The notes beneath the pieces were generated by a model that had not been told where the DNA came from, made no database searches, and was given only the letters and a program-made list of their open reading frames with translations. 58,746 nucleotides of DNA from Planctomycetota bacterium (GTDB lineage: Bacteria; Planctomycetota; Phycisphaerae; SM23-33), in NCBI GenBank assembly GCA_024275995.1, contig JAJRYB010000046.1, forward strand, positions 1 through 58,746, in the 5' to 3' direction. The translations under genes and the position numbers were made by a program. Below are positions 7,966-16,314 of the stretch, in pieces (position 1 is the stretch's first letter; every line of letters begins with the position of its first letter).

Positions 7966-9648
7966 TTGCCGTCAACCGGATCGCCCGGTTACCCTTATAC
8001 TCAGCAAGTCAGCGAAACGGCGCCGCTTGACATGCGTAGATTTGGATCTGCCCAACCGGTGGATGATTGTTTGACGGCTATACCTTACTGTGAACGGAAA
8101 GATCGAGCCATACCTTCGAACCGCCCTAACATTTTGTTGATCACTTCCGACCAGCAGCACTTCAGCACACTGGGCGCGGTGAACGATAAAATTCACACAC
8201 CCGCGCTGGACCGCCTCTGTAACGAAGGCGTCCGCTTCGATCGCGCGTACTGTCCGAACCCGACCTGCACGCCGACCCGCGCGAGCATTATCACTGGAAT
8301 GATGCCCAGCGAGCACGGAGCATGGTCGCTGGGAACGAAGCTTTTCGAGGACGTCCCCACCATCGGCGGGATGCTCGGTGCGGCTGGCTATTTTACGTCG
8401 CTTATCGGCAAGGCTCACTTCCAGCCGCTGGCAAGCAGGCCGGGAATGGAATCCATCGAGTGCGAGCCGATTCTGCACGACCTGGACTACTGGCGGAACT
8501 TCCACGGGCCCTGGTACGGATTCCAGCATGTCGAAACCGCTCGCATGCACGGCGACGAGTCACATGTCGGGCAGCACTACGCGATATGGATGGAAGAGAA
8601 AGGGCTTGCTAACTGGAGGGACTATTTCCGACCCTTCGGTCCGCGGCCCGAAGGGAAGAGCGACGATAACGATTACTGGAAGCGAGAGAACCGCGCCTGG
8701 ACGTTGAGCGAGGAGTTCCACTACACGAGGTGGACCGGAGAGCGGACGATCGCGATGCTCGAACAGGCGGCTGCGGAAGATCGGCCTTTCTTCTGCTGGT
8801 CCAGCTTCCACGACCCGCACCCGCCGTATATCGTGCCAGAACCCTGGGCGAGCATGTACGACCCGGCAGATATGGTCCCGGGGCGACTGACGCCCGGCGA
8901 GCACGAAAAAAACCCTCTCCATTTCCGTAAAACGCAAGAGGACGATGAGGACTGGTGGCGCAATGCAAGCAAGGGCGAAGCCATCCACGGCGGGCACGGC
9001 CATCTGTATCTGGAGGAGGAAAAGAAGAAAGACCTTGCCTGCTACTACGGAATGGTCAGCTTCATGGACCAGCAGATCGGACGCATTCTCGATGCGCTTG
9101 ACCGCCTTGGCCAGGCGGAAAATACGCTGGTGGTCTTCACCACCGATCACGGGCACTTCCTGGGCCAGCACGGACTTGTCACCAAGGCGATCCATCACTA
9201 CGAAGACCTGCTGAGACTTCCGTTCATCGTCCGGCATCCGGGTAAGATCCCAGCCGGCAAGGTGTCCGACGCGCTGGTCAACCTGGTCGACCTGGCGCCG
9301 ACGTTCCTGTCGACGGCGGGACTGGAAAAACCTGGAAGGATGACGGGCGTGGACCAGTCCGCTTGCTTCTGCAGCGGCGAGGCGGTGAGAAAATGGTCCA
9401 TCACCGAAAATCATCACGGCACGACTCACTTTCACATGCGGACGTATGTCAACCAACGATACAAGATTACCGTCTACCGCGACGGCGAGGACGGGGAGTT
9501 GTTCGATCTCGTCGAAGATCCAGGCGAGGTCAATAATCTGTGGCATAACCCGGATGCCGCGACGTTGAAAAGCAAGCTCATGCACGAATTCATTCAAGCC
9601 ATACTCGTGAGCGAACCTATGCGCATGCCTCGCATCGCCGGGGCCTGA
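7966..9648 (+). CDS. Type I sulfatase (formylglycine-dependent)
   Basis: The 560-residue frame starts at TTG 7966, with GGAG about six bases upstream and a three-base gap from the preceding stop, so translational coupling is plausible. The ATG at 8032 is an alternative start. Conserved parts are RPNILLITSDQQHFSTLG, the modification motif C-T-P-T-R (Cys101 from the TTG), TLVVFTTDHGHFLGQHG and the C-terminal YKITVYRDGEDGELFDLVED. These define an S1-type sulfatase of the alkaline phosphatase superfamily that hydrolyses sulfate esters on sugars. No signal peptide is clear. The last 40 codons are present a second time at 10877-10993, after the next gene. Confidence 0.92.
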   Translation: MPSTGSPGYPYTQQVSETAPLDMRRFGSAQPVDDCLTAIPYCERKDRAIPSNRPNILLITSDQQHFSTLGAVNDKIHTPALDRLCNEGVRFDRAYCPNPTCTPTRASIITGMMPSEHGAWSLGTKLFEDVPTIGGMLGAAGYFTSLIGKAHFQPLASRPGMESIECEPILHDLDYWRNFHGPWYGFQHVETARMHGDESHVGQHYAIWMEEKGLANWRDYFRPFGPRPEGKSDDNDYWKRENRAWTLSEEFHYTRWTGERTIAMLEQAAAEDRPFFCWSSFHDPHPPYIVPEPWASMYDPADMVPGRLTPGEHEKNPLHFRKTQEDDEDWWRNASKGEAIHGGHGHLYLEEEKKKDLACYYGMVSFMDQQIGRILDALDRLGQAENTLVVFTTDHGHFLGQHGLVTKAIHHYEDLLRLPFIVRHPGKIPAGKVSDALVNLVDLAPTFLSTAGLEKPGRMTGVDQSACFCSGEAVRKWSITENHHGTTHFHMRTYVNQRYKITVYRDGEDGELFDLVEDPGEVNNLWHNPDAATLKSKLMHEFIQAILVSEPMRMPRIAGA

Positions 9649-9751
9649 GGACGACGAGGATCACCGGGAAGTCCCGCTTCGATCGTGGGATCGTGGGTAC
9701 AGTTACCTTCCTGCGAGCGGTTCTCGTCCATTGGTCGTTCTCGAAGTCATC
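9532..9751. repeat. Copy 1 of a duplicated sulfatase/acetyltransferase gene junction
   Basis: Bases 9532-9689 match 10877-11034 with 9 differences in 158. Bases 9702-9751 match 11145-11194 with 1 difference in 50. Copy 1 holds the true 3' end of the sulfatase and a fragment of the acetyltransferase coding sequence. About 98 bases present in copy 2 are missing between its two blocks. The polysaccharide-lyase-like gene lies between the copies. Confidence 0.9.
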
Positions 9752-9826
9752 CTTGACGGGTCATGCCGCCACATGATACCGTGAGTCAGATCTCTATTTT
9801 CCAAAGAACCCTTAAAGAAAAACGCT

Positions 9827-10765
9827 ATGTTCAGACTGATAATTGTCGGATTAGTTCTCTTCACCGCGGTTCAGCGCACTACGGCAGGCGGGAATCAAGA
9901 AGAGCGGGGAAAGACGCCGTCGACCGCACCAGCCAAAAGCGACGCCCCGGCCAAAAGCGAAAAGGTCGTCTTCTACGACGATTTTTCTTCCGGGGACATG
10001 TCGGCTACGAACAAAGACGGCTTTTCCTGGAGCCGGAACAATCGTACCTCGGTGGTGACGATGGACGAGAAGGGCCCGCTGATCGTGTGGAACAACGGCC
10101 CGGTCCGCAACCGCCCCTCGACCAAGCGCAACTGGAAGGCACACGACGGCAAGTACGCCCTGCGGTTCCGATATCCCGCCGGTAAACCGTGGTCTGAACA
10201 GCGATTCACACTCGGCAAAGCCTATCCCGAGATATGGTTTAGATTCTGGCTGCGCGTCCCGGAAAACTATCAGCACGGGCCTAAGACTGCCAGCAACAAT
10301 AAGTTTTTCGCGCTCTGGATGGACGGCTACTCCACCAAGGGCGACGGACCTACCGTCGTATGGAACTTCTGGCGCCAGCCCGACGGCAATAGCGCTTTCA
10401 CGTTTTCCCATACCAAGGATCCCGTCGGCCTCGGCCATCACGGAAAGGCGAAGGATTTTCTGGTCTCGCCGCGCGACCGGGGGCGCTGGATGCAGATCGT
10501 GCTCTACGCAAAAATGAGCTCTTCACCCGACGTGAACGACGGTGAGGTTCGCATCTGGCGACGATGGGAGGGCAAAAAGAAATTCAAGCTTATCTCGAAA
10601 AGTATCGGCCGGGGACTCCATCCCTCCAAAGACAAGAGCAAGCCGCAAGGCTGGGCCGTCGGTTACGTCCTGGGCTGGTCCAACGCGACCTATAAAGAGG
10701 AGACAGAATGGCTGCTGGACGGGTTCACCGTGTCGAGCAAAAGCCTCCTGAATACGACGAAATAA
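9827..10765 (+). CDS. Secreted polysaccharide-lyase-like jelly-roll protein
   Basis: The 312-residue product starts at the ATG at 9827. The N-terminus MFRLIIVGLVLFTAVQRTTAG is a signal peptide and is followed by a Ser/Pro/Ala/Lys-rich linker. From residue 47 (VVFYDDFSSGDMSATN) to the end, the protein has the pattern of a concanavalin-like beta-jelly roll as in heparinase-I-type and alginate-type lyases: KYALRFRYPAGKP, EIWFRFWLRVPENYQHG, NNKFFALWMDGYSTKGDG, and late Trp-rich strands. Catalytic residues cannot be assigned, so it may be a binding or degrading protein. The gene is flanked by two copies of the sulfatase/acetyltransferase junction, which suggests that it arrived or moved here after that junction existed. 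Confidence 0.72.
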   Translation: MFRLIIVGLVLFTAVQRTTAGGNQEERGKTPSTAPAKSDAPAKSEKVVFYDDFSSGDMSATNKDGFSWSRNNRTSVVTMDEKGPLIVWNNGPVRNRPSTKRNWKAHDGKYALRFRYPAGKPWSEQRFTLGKAYPEIWFRFWLRVPENYQHGPKTASNNKFFALWMDGYSTKGDGPTVVWNFWRQPDGNSAFTFSHTKDPVGLGHHGKAKDFLVSPRDRGRWMQIVLYAKMSSSPDVNDGEVRIWRRWEGKKKFKLISKSIGRGLHPSKDKSKPQGWAVGYVLGWSNATYKEETEWLLDGFTVSSKSLLNTTK

Positions 10766-10876
10766 GACACCTTGGGACAATGTAAGATTGCATGTAGCAG
10801 ACCCGCCGATATGGAGAAGCCTGGGGATGCTGCCCGCGTTTTCTCCTGAACAAGGCGCTCCGTAGCCGCTGTCATT

Positions 10877-10993
10877 AATAATCTGTGGCATAACCCGGAT
10901 GCTGCGACGTTGAAAAGCAAGCTCATGCACGAATTCATTCAAGCCATCCTCGTGAGCGAACCCATGCGCATGGGTCGCATCGCAGGGTCCTGA
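10877..10993 (+). pseudogene. Duplicated C-terminal fragment of the sulfatase gene
   Basis: In frame this reads NNLWHNPDAATLKSKLMHEF and on to a TGA at 10991-10993, matching the C-terminus of the sulfatase that ends at 9648. There is no start codon or upstream sulfatase sequence, so it is a non-functional remnant. It belongs to copy 2 of the duplicated junction, which continues to 11194 inside the acetyltransferase gene. Confidence 0.88.
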
Positions 10994-11194
10994 GGACGAC
11001 GAGGATTATCGGGAAGTCCCGCTTCGATCGTGGGGCAGGTGCATATTGGAATCTCAGGGAGGCTTCCGGAGTCAAACGGCGGCGTTCCTTCACATCGGTG
11101 TAGAAGCACAACAACCGTCGCCGAAGTTTTCGCGAACGTACGCGGTTACCTTCCGGCGAGCGGTTCTCGTCCATTGGTCGTTCTCGAAGTCATC
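10877..11194. repeat. Copy 2 of the duplicated sulfatase/acetyltransferase junction
   Basis: The partner of 9532-9751. Copy 2 contains the intact 3' end of the acetyltransferase and only a fragment of the sulfatase, the reverse of copy 1. The unmatched part 11035-11144 includes the acetyltransferase stop at 11090. Confidence 0.88.
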
Positions 11195-11968
11195 ACGCAG
11201 CAGCAGGCAGGGATCTTCGATGATCCCCTTCCGCAGCACGCGGTGGCAGTCCTGCACCGTCATCAGGCCGACGACAGCGTTGCAGATGGTTGTGCTTTTG
11301 ATGATGCCGCTTTCGCCAAGCAGCCTGGCCGACTTGGAATCCTCCTGGTAGAAATCACGGGGACCGGCGGGCGACATGGTCACTTTTGTCCGAACCGCTG
11401 TCCCGTCGGCGCCTTTGACCAGCGCCCATCCCTCGGCCATGTATGGAAGCTTCATCCAGTCTTCCACGGCATGTACGGTAGTACTCGTACGGTTGTCCGT
11501 TCCGAACCAGCAGATATATCCGTCCCAATCGTACATTCGCCCCCACGGGCCCCGGCGGTCGAACGTGGACTGGTCCCCGGGCGCCCGGCAGAATTCCTCG
11601 GCGCGATCGCCGATAGCCGCAACGGGATGTGTAGGTTGCAGGCTGCGAACCGCGCCGTCACGTTTCCGGAAAATATTCGTAATGCTGCCGACCCGGCTGG
11701 GCGTTTCCAGCGGATCGTACACCTCGCCGGAAGGACCCAGTTTGGAGTCCTCGAATGTCTTCGTGAAAGTCGGAAAGACCACAAGTCCTTCAGGTCCAAC
11801 CGTCTCGATGAACGCGTCTATAATCGCATCCGCCCCGCAATTGGACAACTTCACAAGTTCCCTGGGCTTGGCGAGCTTGCGAAGGTCGCTGTGCACCAGG
11901 ACCACGTCGCCCTTCTTCAATCCGAGACTTTCCAGCCCTGCCCGTATGACTTCCACTGTAACTTCCAT
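11090..11968 (-). CDS. AAC(3)-family N-acetyltransferase-like protein
   Basis: A 292-residue protein starting at the ATG at 11968, ten bases after AGGG; a longer upstream frame has no credible start. The family transfers acetyl from acetyl-CoA to an amino group. Features are LKKGDVVLVHSDLRKL, PEGLVVFPTFT, SRVGSITNIFRKRDGAVRS and THPVAAIG, then FDRRGPWGRMYDWDGYICWFGTD and STTVHAVEDWMKLPY. These match the aminoglycoside 3-N-acetyltransferase fold. In this neighbourhood of sugar enzymes it more probably acetylates an amino sugar or a cell metabolite than an antibiotic. The AraC gene lies just upstream on the same strand. Part of its 3' coding sequence is duplicated at 9702-9751. Confidence 0.86.
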   Translation of the reverse strand: MEVTVEVIRAGLESLGLKKGDVVLVHSDLRKLAKPRELVKLSNCGADAIIDAFIETVGPEGLVVFPTFTKTFEDSKLGPSGEVYDPLETPSRVGSITNIFRKRDGAVRSLQPTHPVAAIGDRAEEFCRAPGDQSTFDRRGPWGRMYDWDGYICWFGTDNRTSTTVHAVEDWMKLPYMAEGWALVKGADGTAVRTKVTMSPAGPRDFYQEDSKSARLLGESGIIKSTTICNAVVGLMTVQDCHRVLRKGIIEDPCLLLRDDFENDQWTRTARRKVTAYVRENFGDGCCASTPM

Positions 11969-12051
11969 TACGCTTTTCCCTTCTGTTCCCTGGGCACAGT
12001 TCGTGCCGACAACGTGTTTTTGTCTCCAATCCGGAGTGATCGGCCGGTCCG

Positions 12052-12954
12052 TCAGGCGAGCCGCTTGTCGAGCATCAGCTGGCGATACGACGAAGGGCTG
12101 AGGTCTGTGTACCTCTTGAAGACCGTGGCGAAATACTGGCTGCTGGAGAACCCCAGTCGCATAGCGACCTCCGTCACGGACCATCGTCCTTGGGCAAGCA
12201 TTTCCATCGCCTTCTCGATGCGTCGATGGACAAAATATTCGCGCGGGGTGCGTCCCACGGCCCTTCGGAAAGACCGGTGAAACTGCGGCACGCTGAGCCC
12301 GGATACCTTGGCCATCTCGGTGACGGAAACATCCTGGTCCAGCCGCGACTCCAACCACTCGATAGCCTGCCGGGTGGACCTCGTGTATTTATACGGATGA
12401 TCGGCATCCGTATCTGCCGCGCGACGGAAATCCCGCACCAGCGAAATCAGCAATGAGTACAGGGCCATTCGCGCCAAACCGGCGCTATAGGTTGATCTGC
12501 GACGATGCTATTCGATGATCTGGCGGAAAAACCGCGACGATTCCACGGATACCGGAAACACCTGGCGATCTATTTCAGCGAATTTCCTAGCCAGTCCGGC
12601 TGTGTCTATTACGCCCGTGCGATGGTGTCTCACTTGGGCAAGAGGCAATTCGAGCCAGTAGCATTCGCAATGGGCTACAGCACTATTGGGACCGGCGCCG
12701 GAGTGATTTTGCCCCGGGAACAAGATGAGCACTTCACCGGCGTTGGTCTCGACTTCCTGCTCGTCCACGAGCGTGAGCAATTGCCCGCTCTCAACGTAGC
12801 GGATTTCGTAGGAACTGCGATGGCGATGCCGACCGCCAAAGCCTTTTGACTTTGCAAAACGAAAGTGCGCCCAACCCGATCTGGGCACCTCGTCAAGCAA
12901 CTGCTCCTGTCCCTGAAAGAGCTCGTAGCGATGTCTGCGATTAAGGGCAAGCAC
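12052..12954 (-). pseudogene. AraC-family regulator interrupted by an in-frame TAG
   Basis: The two halves lie in one frame. The first (GTG at 12954 to the TAG at 12510-12508) encodes a cupin-type sensing domain: RHRHRSSYEIRYVESGQLL, then GEVLILFPGQNHSGAGP. The second (to 12052) encodes the double helix-turn-helix: DQDVSVTEMAKVSGLSVPQF, and SVTEVAMRLGFSSSQYFATVF with LSPSSYRQ. Between them the frame reads RQIIE-stop-HRRRSTYSAG with no shift, so one codon breaks an otherwise normal protein of about 300 residues. The downstream half has an internal ATG at 12438 but no strong ribosome site. This could be a recent nonsense mutation or a sequencing error. If intact, it would probably control the adjacent acetyltransferase and carbohydrate genes. 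Confidence 0.85.
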
Positions 12955-13035
12955 CTTTATCAGATCCTGTTATCGTTACCGACCAACCCCACAATAAATT
13001 ATACTCAAAGTGCCCGCCAAATAACCGCCTCAAGG

Positions 13036-14103
13036 CTACTCTTCGTACGTCAGCAGTCTATGCACCATGATTTCAGCATATTCACTTTTAGGCAGGCCCT
13101 CATACTGGCCGAAGCCGATGCGCCATTGAGCATGTCGTCGCTTTTTCTTGCCTTTATCGAACCATGTCAGGCATCGTACCCCATCGATAATTAAAGAGTA
13201 TTTCATGCCCAACCTGCTGACTCGCACCCTGCGCCACTTTCGTGACGCCGTTGCAACTTTCGTATGTTCTGCAACAGCAACCTGTCGGAAGTCAGGAATC
13301 GTCCGAATTTCCGCTTTTCCGTCACGGCCAGGGGACAGCAAGACGGCGTAGCCCTCACGCCCTTCTTCGAAACCAATGAGGCCGCCATTCTTCCCGGCAC
13401 TACCCGGGTTGGACTGTTTACGTCGCCCGGCACCACTGCATAAAAGCAACAGCATGGGGTGGTCCCGACCCGTTTCCGATTCGGGAAGCCGCGAAAGCCA
13501 CTCGACAGTAAACGCTTCAGGAATACTTTGGTTCAACCAGTACACGAAGCTCCCGGCCGGGCTGCCGGTCCGTTTCACCACGCTCTGTTCCGGCGACAGG
13601 ACCAGTCGCCCGCGGCGCCAGGTCGCGTTGCCCCTGCCTTCCATTGTCCAGTCTGCTTGCGGCGAGGCCCCGTGCCTGCCGGACACCTGCCCGGATGAAC
13701 CTTCATACACAAGTTCCGTACCAAAACAATCCTGATGCAATCGGACAATTCTGATCGCGGTCAAAGTTGCGGCGTCCTTCACGCGATCGGCAACTGTAAC
13801 GGTAACAGGCTGTGGATGCTCCAAATCCATCACCGCCAAGGGGTTGAAACGTCCCGCATTCCTGTTATCGAACAGGTTTCGCTGGACAGTTCCGTCAACC
13901 CCGGCAGCTTTGATTCGAAAAATCGTGTTCGGCATTTCCACTTTGGATGATCCGGATTTTCGGGACCAGCGAATCTCAATTTGCCAGTGGCCTTCGCTCG
14001 GGGCCATCAGTTGCCACGAGGCGCGCCGCGCATGGAGATTCCGACGAATGGCCAAAAAAACCTCGTATATACGGCCAGGCGGTATCTTGGTTGGAGATGG
14101 CAT
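13036..14103 (-). CDS. Two-domain beta-sandwich protein, C-terminal part DUF1961-like
   Basis: A 355-residue protein from the ATG at 14103 (AGAGG about ten bases before it); an in-frame ATG at 14202 would add 33 residues. The N-terminal domain ([25 protein letters not shown]) looks like a small beta-sandwich. From about residue 145 the sequence [51 protein letters not shown] and [18 protein letters not shown] resembles DUF1961 jelly-roll proteins found with glycan-degrading enzymes. There is no signal peptide. Function is unknown; sugar binding or lysis is a reasonable guess. It is divergent from the ABC ATPase gene. Confidence 0.68.
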   Translation of the reverse strand: MPSPTKIPPGRIYEVFLAIRRNLHARRASWQLMAPSEGHWQIEIRWSRKSGSSKVEMPNTIFRIKAAGVDGTVQRNLFDNRNAGRFNPLAVMDLEHPQPVTVTVADRVKDAATLTAIRIVRLHQDCFGTELVYEGSSGQVSGRHGASPQADWTMEGRGNATWRRGRLVLSPEQSVVKRTGSPAGSFVYWLNQSIPEAFTVEWLSRLPESETGRDHPMLLLLCSGAGRRKQSNPGSAGKNGGLIGFEEGREGYAVLLSPGRDGKAEIRTIPDFRQVAVAEHTKVATASRKWRRVRVSRLGMKYSLIIDGVRCLTWFDKGKKKRRHAQWRIGFGQYEGLPKSEYAEIMVHRLLTYEE

Positions 14104-14270
14104 ACTTGCGAAGCCTCTACGAAACTCCTTCACTGGATAACAATGCACAGTGTAGCATTTCGCCGATGCACTGTGAACAGGCAGGGAAAAGTTCTCCGGC
14201 AACCACGCAATTTCAGGGCGGGGAGTGTAATCTGAATACTTTTTGCCGGCGTATTTTTGCCACTATGCGC

Positions 14271-14299
14271 TTGGCACAACCGGTCCTGCGGTTTATACT
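14271..14299 (+). promoter_or_regulatory. Sigma-70 promoter of the ABC ATPase gene
   Basis: TTGGCA at 14271-14276 and TATACT at 14294-14299 are separated by 17 bases. The start codon at 14334 lies 35 bases beyond the -10 box. Confidence 0.7.
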
Positions 14300-14333
14300 C
14301 GACCAATCGGATTCATGGAGAAAGGACAACCCC

Positions 14334-15467
14334 ATGGCGGAAATTTTTTTTGATAACATATGCAAGACCTTTCCCGGCGGCGTAGAAGCCGTGAAAGATT
14401 TCACGCTGACTATTCATGACAAGGAATTCATGGTCTTTGTCGGTCCGAGCGGTTGCGGCAAATCGACGACGCTTCGCATGGTCGCCGGACTTGAGGAAAT
14501 CACCGATGGGACCATCCGCATCGGGGACAAAATCGTCAATGACGTGCCACCCAAGGATCGCGATATCGCGATGGTATTCCAGAATTATGCGCTGTACCCG
14601 CACATGACGGTCTATCAGAACATGGCCTTCGCTTTGAAGCTGCGCAAGTATCCGAAACAGGAGAGAGACAAACGCGTGCACGATGCGGCGAAAATCCTCG
14701 GTATCGAGGAGTTGCTGGAGCGTCGACCCAAGGCGCTGTCAGGCGGACAGAGGCAGCGTGTAGCCGTCGGCCGGGCCATCGTGCGCCACCCGGCTGCGTT
14801 CCTGTTCGACGAGCCGCTTTCGAACCTGGACGCCAAACTCCGCGTCGAAATGCGTGCCGAACTGAAGCGGCTGCATGCAACGCTGGAGACCACGACCATC
14901 TACGTCACGCACGATCAGGAAGAGGCCATGACTCTCGGGAATCGTATAGTCGTGATGAAAGACGGCGTGATACAGCAGTGCGGAGCGCCGCTCGAGGTGT
15001 ACAACAGCCCGACTAACCGGTTCGTAGCCGGTTTCGTCGGAACGCCACCAATGAATTTCTTCGCCGGTTCTCTGACCGGCGATGACGGGGATCTCTGGTT
15101 CGATGAAGGCTCCTTCCGAATTCGCCTGGAGAAACAGCAGGCCGACCATCTGGGCTCCTGGACCGGCCGAGATATGATTTGCGGCGTTCGACCGGAGGCA
15201 ATGGGCCTTGTCGGAGACGGGCGGTTCGCAGGCCGGGACAATACGATAACTGTCCGTGTCAATGTCATTGAACCTTTCGGCGAAAGCATGGATATCTACG
15301 TCGCAACGCCGAAGCATCCGCACATCGTGGCGCGCACTGAAGCACGTTCGGACATCGAACCGGACCAGAACCTTAAACTGCACCTGGACATGTCCAGGAT
15401 ACACATCTTCGAGCCTGGAGATATGGGAGCGAATCTCAGTCGTAAGGGCGAACCGGCTGTAGTCTGA
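14334..15467 (+). CDS. Sugar ABC transporter ATP-binding protein (MsmX/UgpC type)
   Basis: A 377-residue CUT1-family ATPase that powers sugar import. The start is ATG 14334 with AGGA just upstream; the open frame before it is not coding-like. Walker [10 protein letters not shown] is at residues 37-45, the Q-loop is in [18 protein letters not shown], the signature is [15 protein letters not shown], Walker B is [13 protein letters not shown] and the switch His is in [14 protein letters not shown]. The C-terminal third is the TOBE regulatory region ([11 protein letters not shown]). It has its own promoter and converges with the long leftward operon, whose two permease genes lack an ATPase. It is therefore the likely energy-coupling subunit for that importer and perhaps for others, as MsmX-type ATPases are shared. 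Confidence 0.95.
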   Translation: MAEIFFDNICKTFPGGVEAVKDFTLTIHDKEFMVFVGPSGCGKSTTLRMVAGLEEITDGTIRIGDKIVNDVPPKDRDIAMVFQNYALYPHMTVYQNMAFALKLRKYPKQERDKRVHDAAKILGIEELLERRPKALSGGQRQRVAVGRAIVRHPAAFLFDEPLSNLDAKLRVEMRAELKRLHATLETTTIYVTHDQEEAMTLGNRIVVMKDGVIQQCGAPLEVYNSPTNRFVAGFVGTPPMNFFAGSLTGDDGDLWFDEGSFRIRLEKQQADHLGSWTGRDMICGVRPEAMGLVGDGRFAGRDNTITVRVNVIEPFGESMDIYVATPKHPHIVARTEARSDIEPDQNLKLHLDMSRIHIFEPGDMGANLSRKGEPAVV

Positions 15468-15508
15468 CGCAACTTGGCAGGTCGTACAAAGCCAAAGGTG
15501 ATGCGACG

Positions 15509-16291
15509 CTAGCCGCCGGATGAAAGAAGCCCAAGCGTATCGAGAATCGCGCGAGCGTTCTCGTAATAGATTTTGTCCATGCTCCGCTCGAAACCGAGCT
15601 TCGAGAGTGCGCCGGCGCTTCGCGTAAGCATTTCTTCGATATCCATACAGTCGGATCCCCACAGAATCTTCTCCGGGGGGATCGAACCGGCAATCGCGCC
15701 GGTGCACTCGAGGACCCAGAGACCCTGCCCCGGCGAGCAATCGACGTAGGTGTTCGGCGTGCGCGTCGTGAGCATGACGGACTCGAGGAAACCGTCAATA
15801 CCGCCCATATGCGCCATGATAAAGATAGTCTCCGGAAACCGTCGGATGACCTTCTCGAATCGACCGGGGTGAGAGTAATACGCAGCCGTTACCCCATATT
15901 TCGGCGCCAACCATCCGCAGTGGCTCAACACGGCCATCTTTAATTCCGCGATAGCGTCAAAGAACGGTAGAAATGTCTCGTCGTCCGGGAAATAACCAAA
16001 ATTCGGAAACAACTTCACCACACGAAAACCTTCCGCATTCCAGTGCCGAAGTTCCGTGATGGCCTTGTCGCCTTCTCTGGGGTCCAGGTATGCCCCACCG
16101 GCCAGACGATCCGGAAACTGGCGCATCGCCCGTAACACATCTTCGTTGGAGCCTTGCGGCAGGCCGAGCAGGATCGTCGCATCGATGTTGTTGGCATCCA
16201 TTACCTCGATTACGGAAGACGGAGATTGCCCATCCCATAAATGGTTATGGGCATCGATGATTCTCCTGGGGAGCATGGTTTTATCAGTCAT
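15509..16291 (-). CDS. Amidohydrolase family 2 metal-dependent hydrolase
   Basis: This 260-residue TIM-barrel protein of the Amidohydro_2 type starts at the ATG at 16291. The metal-site motif DAHNHLWDG is at residues 13-21. Further metal or catalytic candidates are SHCGW, FIMAHMGG and ILWGSDCMD near the C-terminus. Members hydrolyse lactones, decarboxylate or cleave C-C bonds in sugar-acid and aromatic metabolism. As the last gene of the uptake operon, 23 bases after the GH4 gene, a lactonase or related step on an oxidised sugar would fit the dehydrogenase upstream. That substrate is inference. Confidence 0.83.
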   Translation of the reverse strand: MTDKTMLPRRIIDAHNHLWDGQSPSSVIEVMDANNIDATILLGLPQGSNEDVLRAMRQFPDRLAGGAYLDPREGDKAITELRHWNAEGFRVVKLFPNFGYFPDDETFLPFFDAIAELKMAVLSHCGWLAPKYGVTAAYYSHPGRFEKVIRRFPETIFIMAHMGGIDGFLESVMLTTRTPNTYVDCSPGQGLWVLECTGAIAGSIPPEKILWGSDCMDIEEMLTRSAGALSKLGFERSMDKIYYENARAILDTLGLLSSGG

Positions 16292-16314
16292 TGCCGTCTC
16301 GCCCTATGGTTATT

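Noticed and set aside
8560-9597. Long minus-strand frame opposite the second sulfatase
   Set aside because: The plus strand has full sulfatase motifs; this is a codon-bias shadow. The same antisense start recurs in the duplicated fragment at 10942.
11090-11968. Reading the acetyltransferase as an antibiotic-resistance gene
   Set aside because: Only the fold matches aminoglycoside acetyltransferases. Its context is carbohydrate metabolism, and such relatives are common in non-resistant environmental bacteria.
11030-12280. Long plus-strand frame opposite the acetyltransferase gene
   Set aside because: The minus strand carries clear AAC(3)-family motifs; the plus frame has no recognisable feature.
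13947-14333. N-terminal extension of the ABC ATPase by 129 residues
   Set aside because: The extension reads through the divergent gene and promoter region; ATG 14334 with AGGA gives the normal family length.
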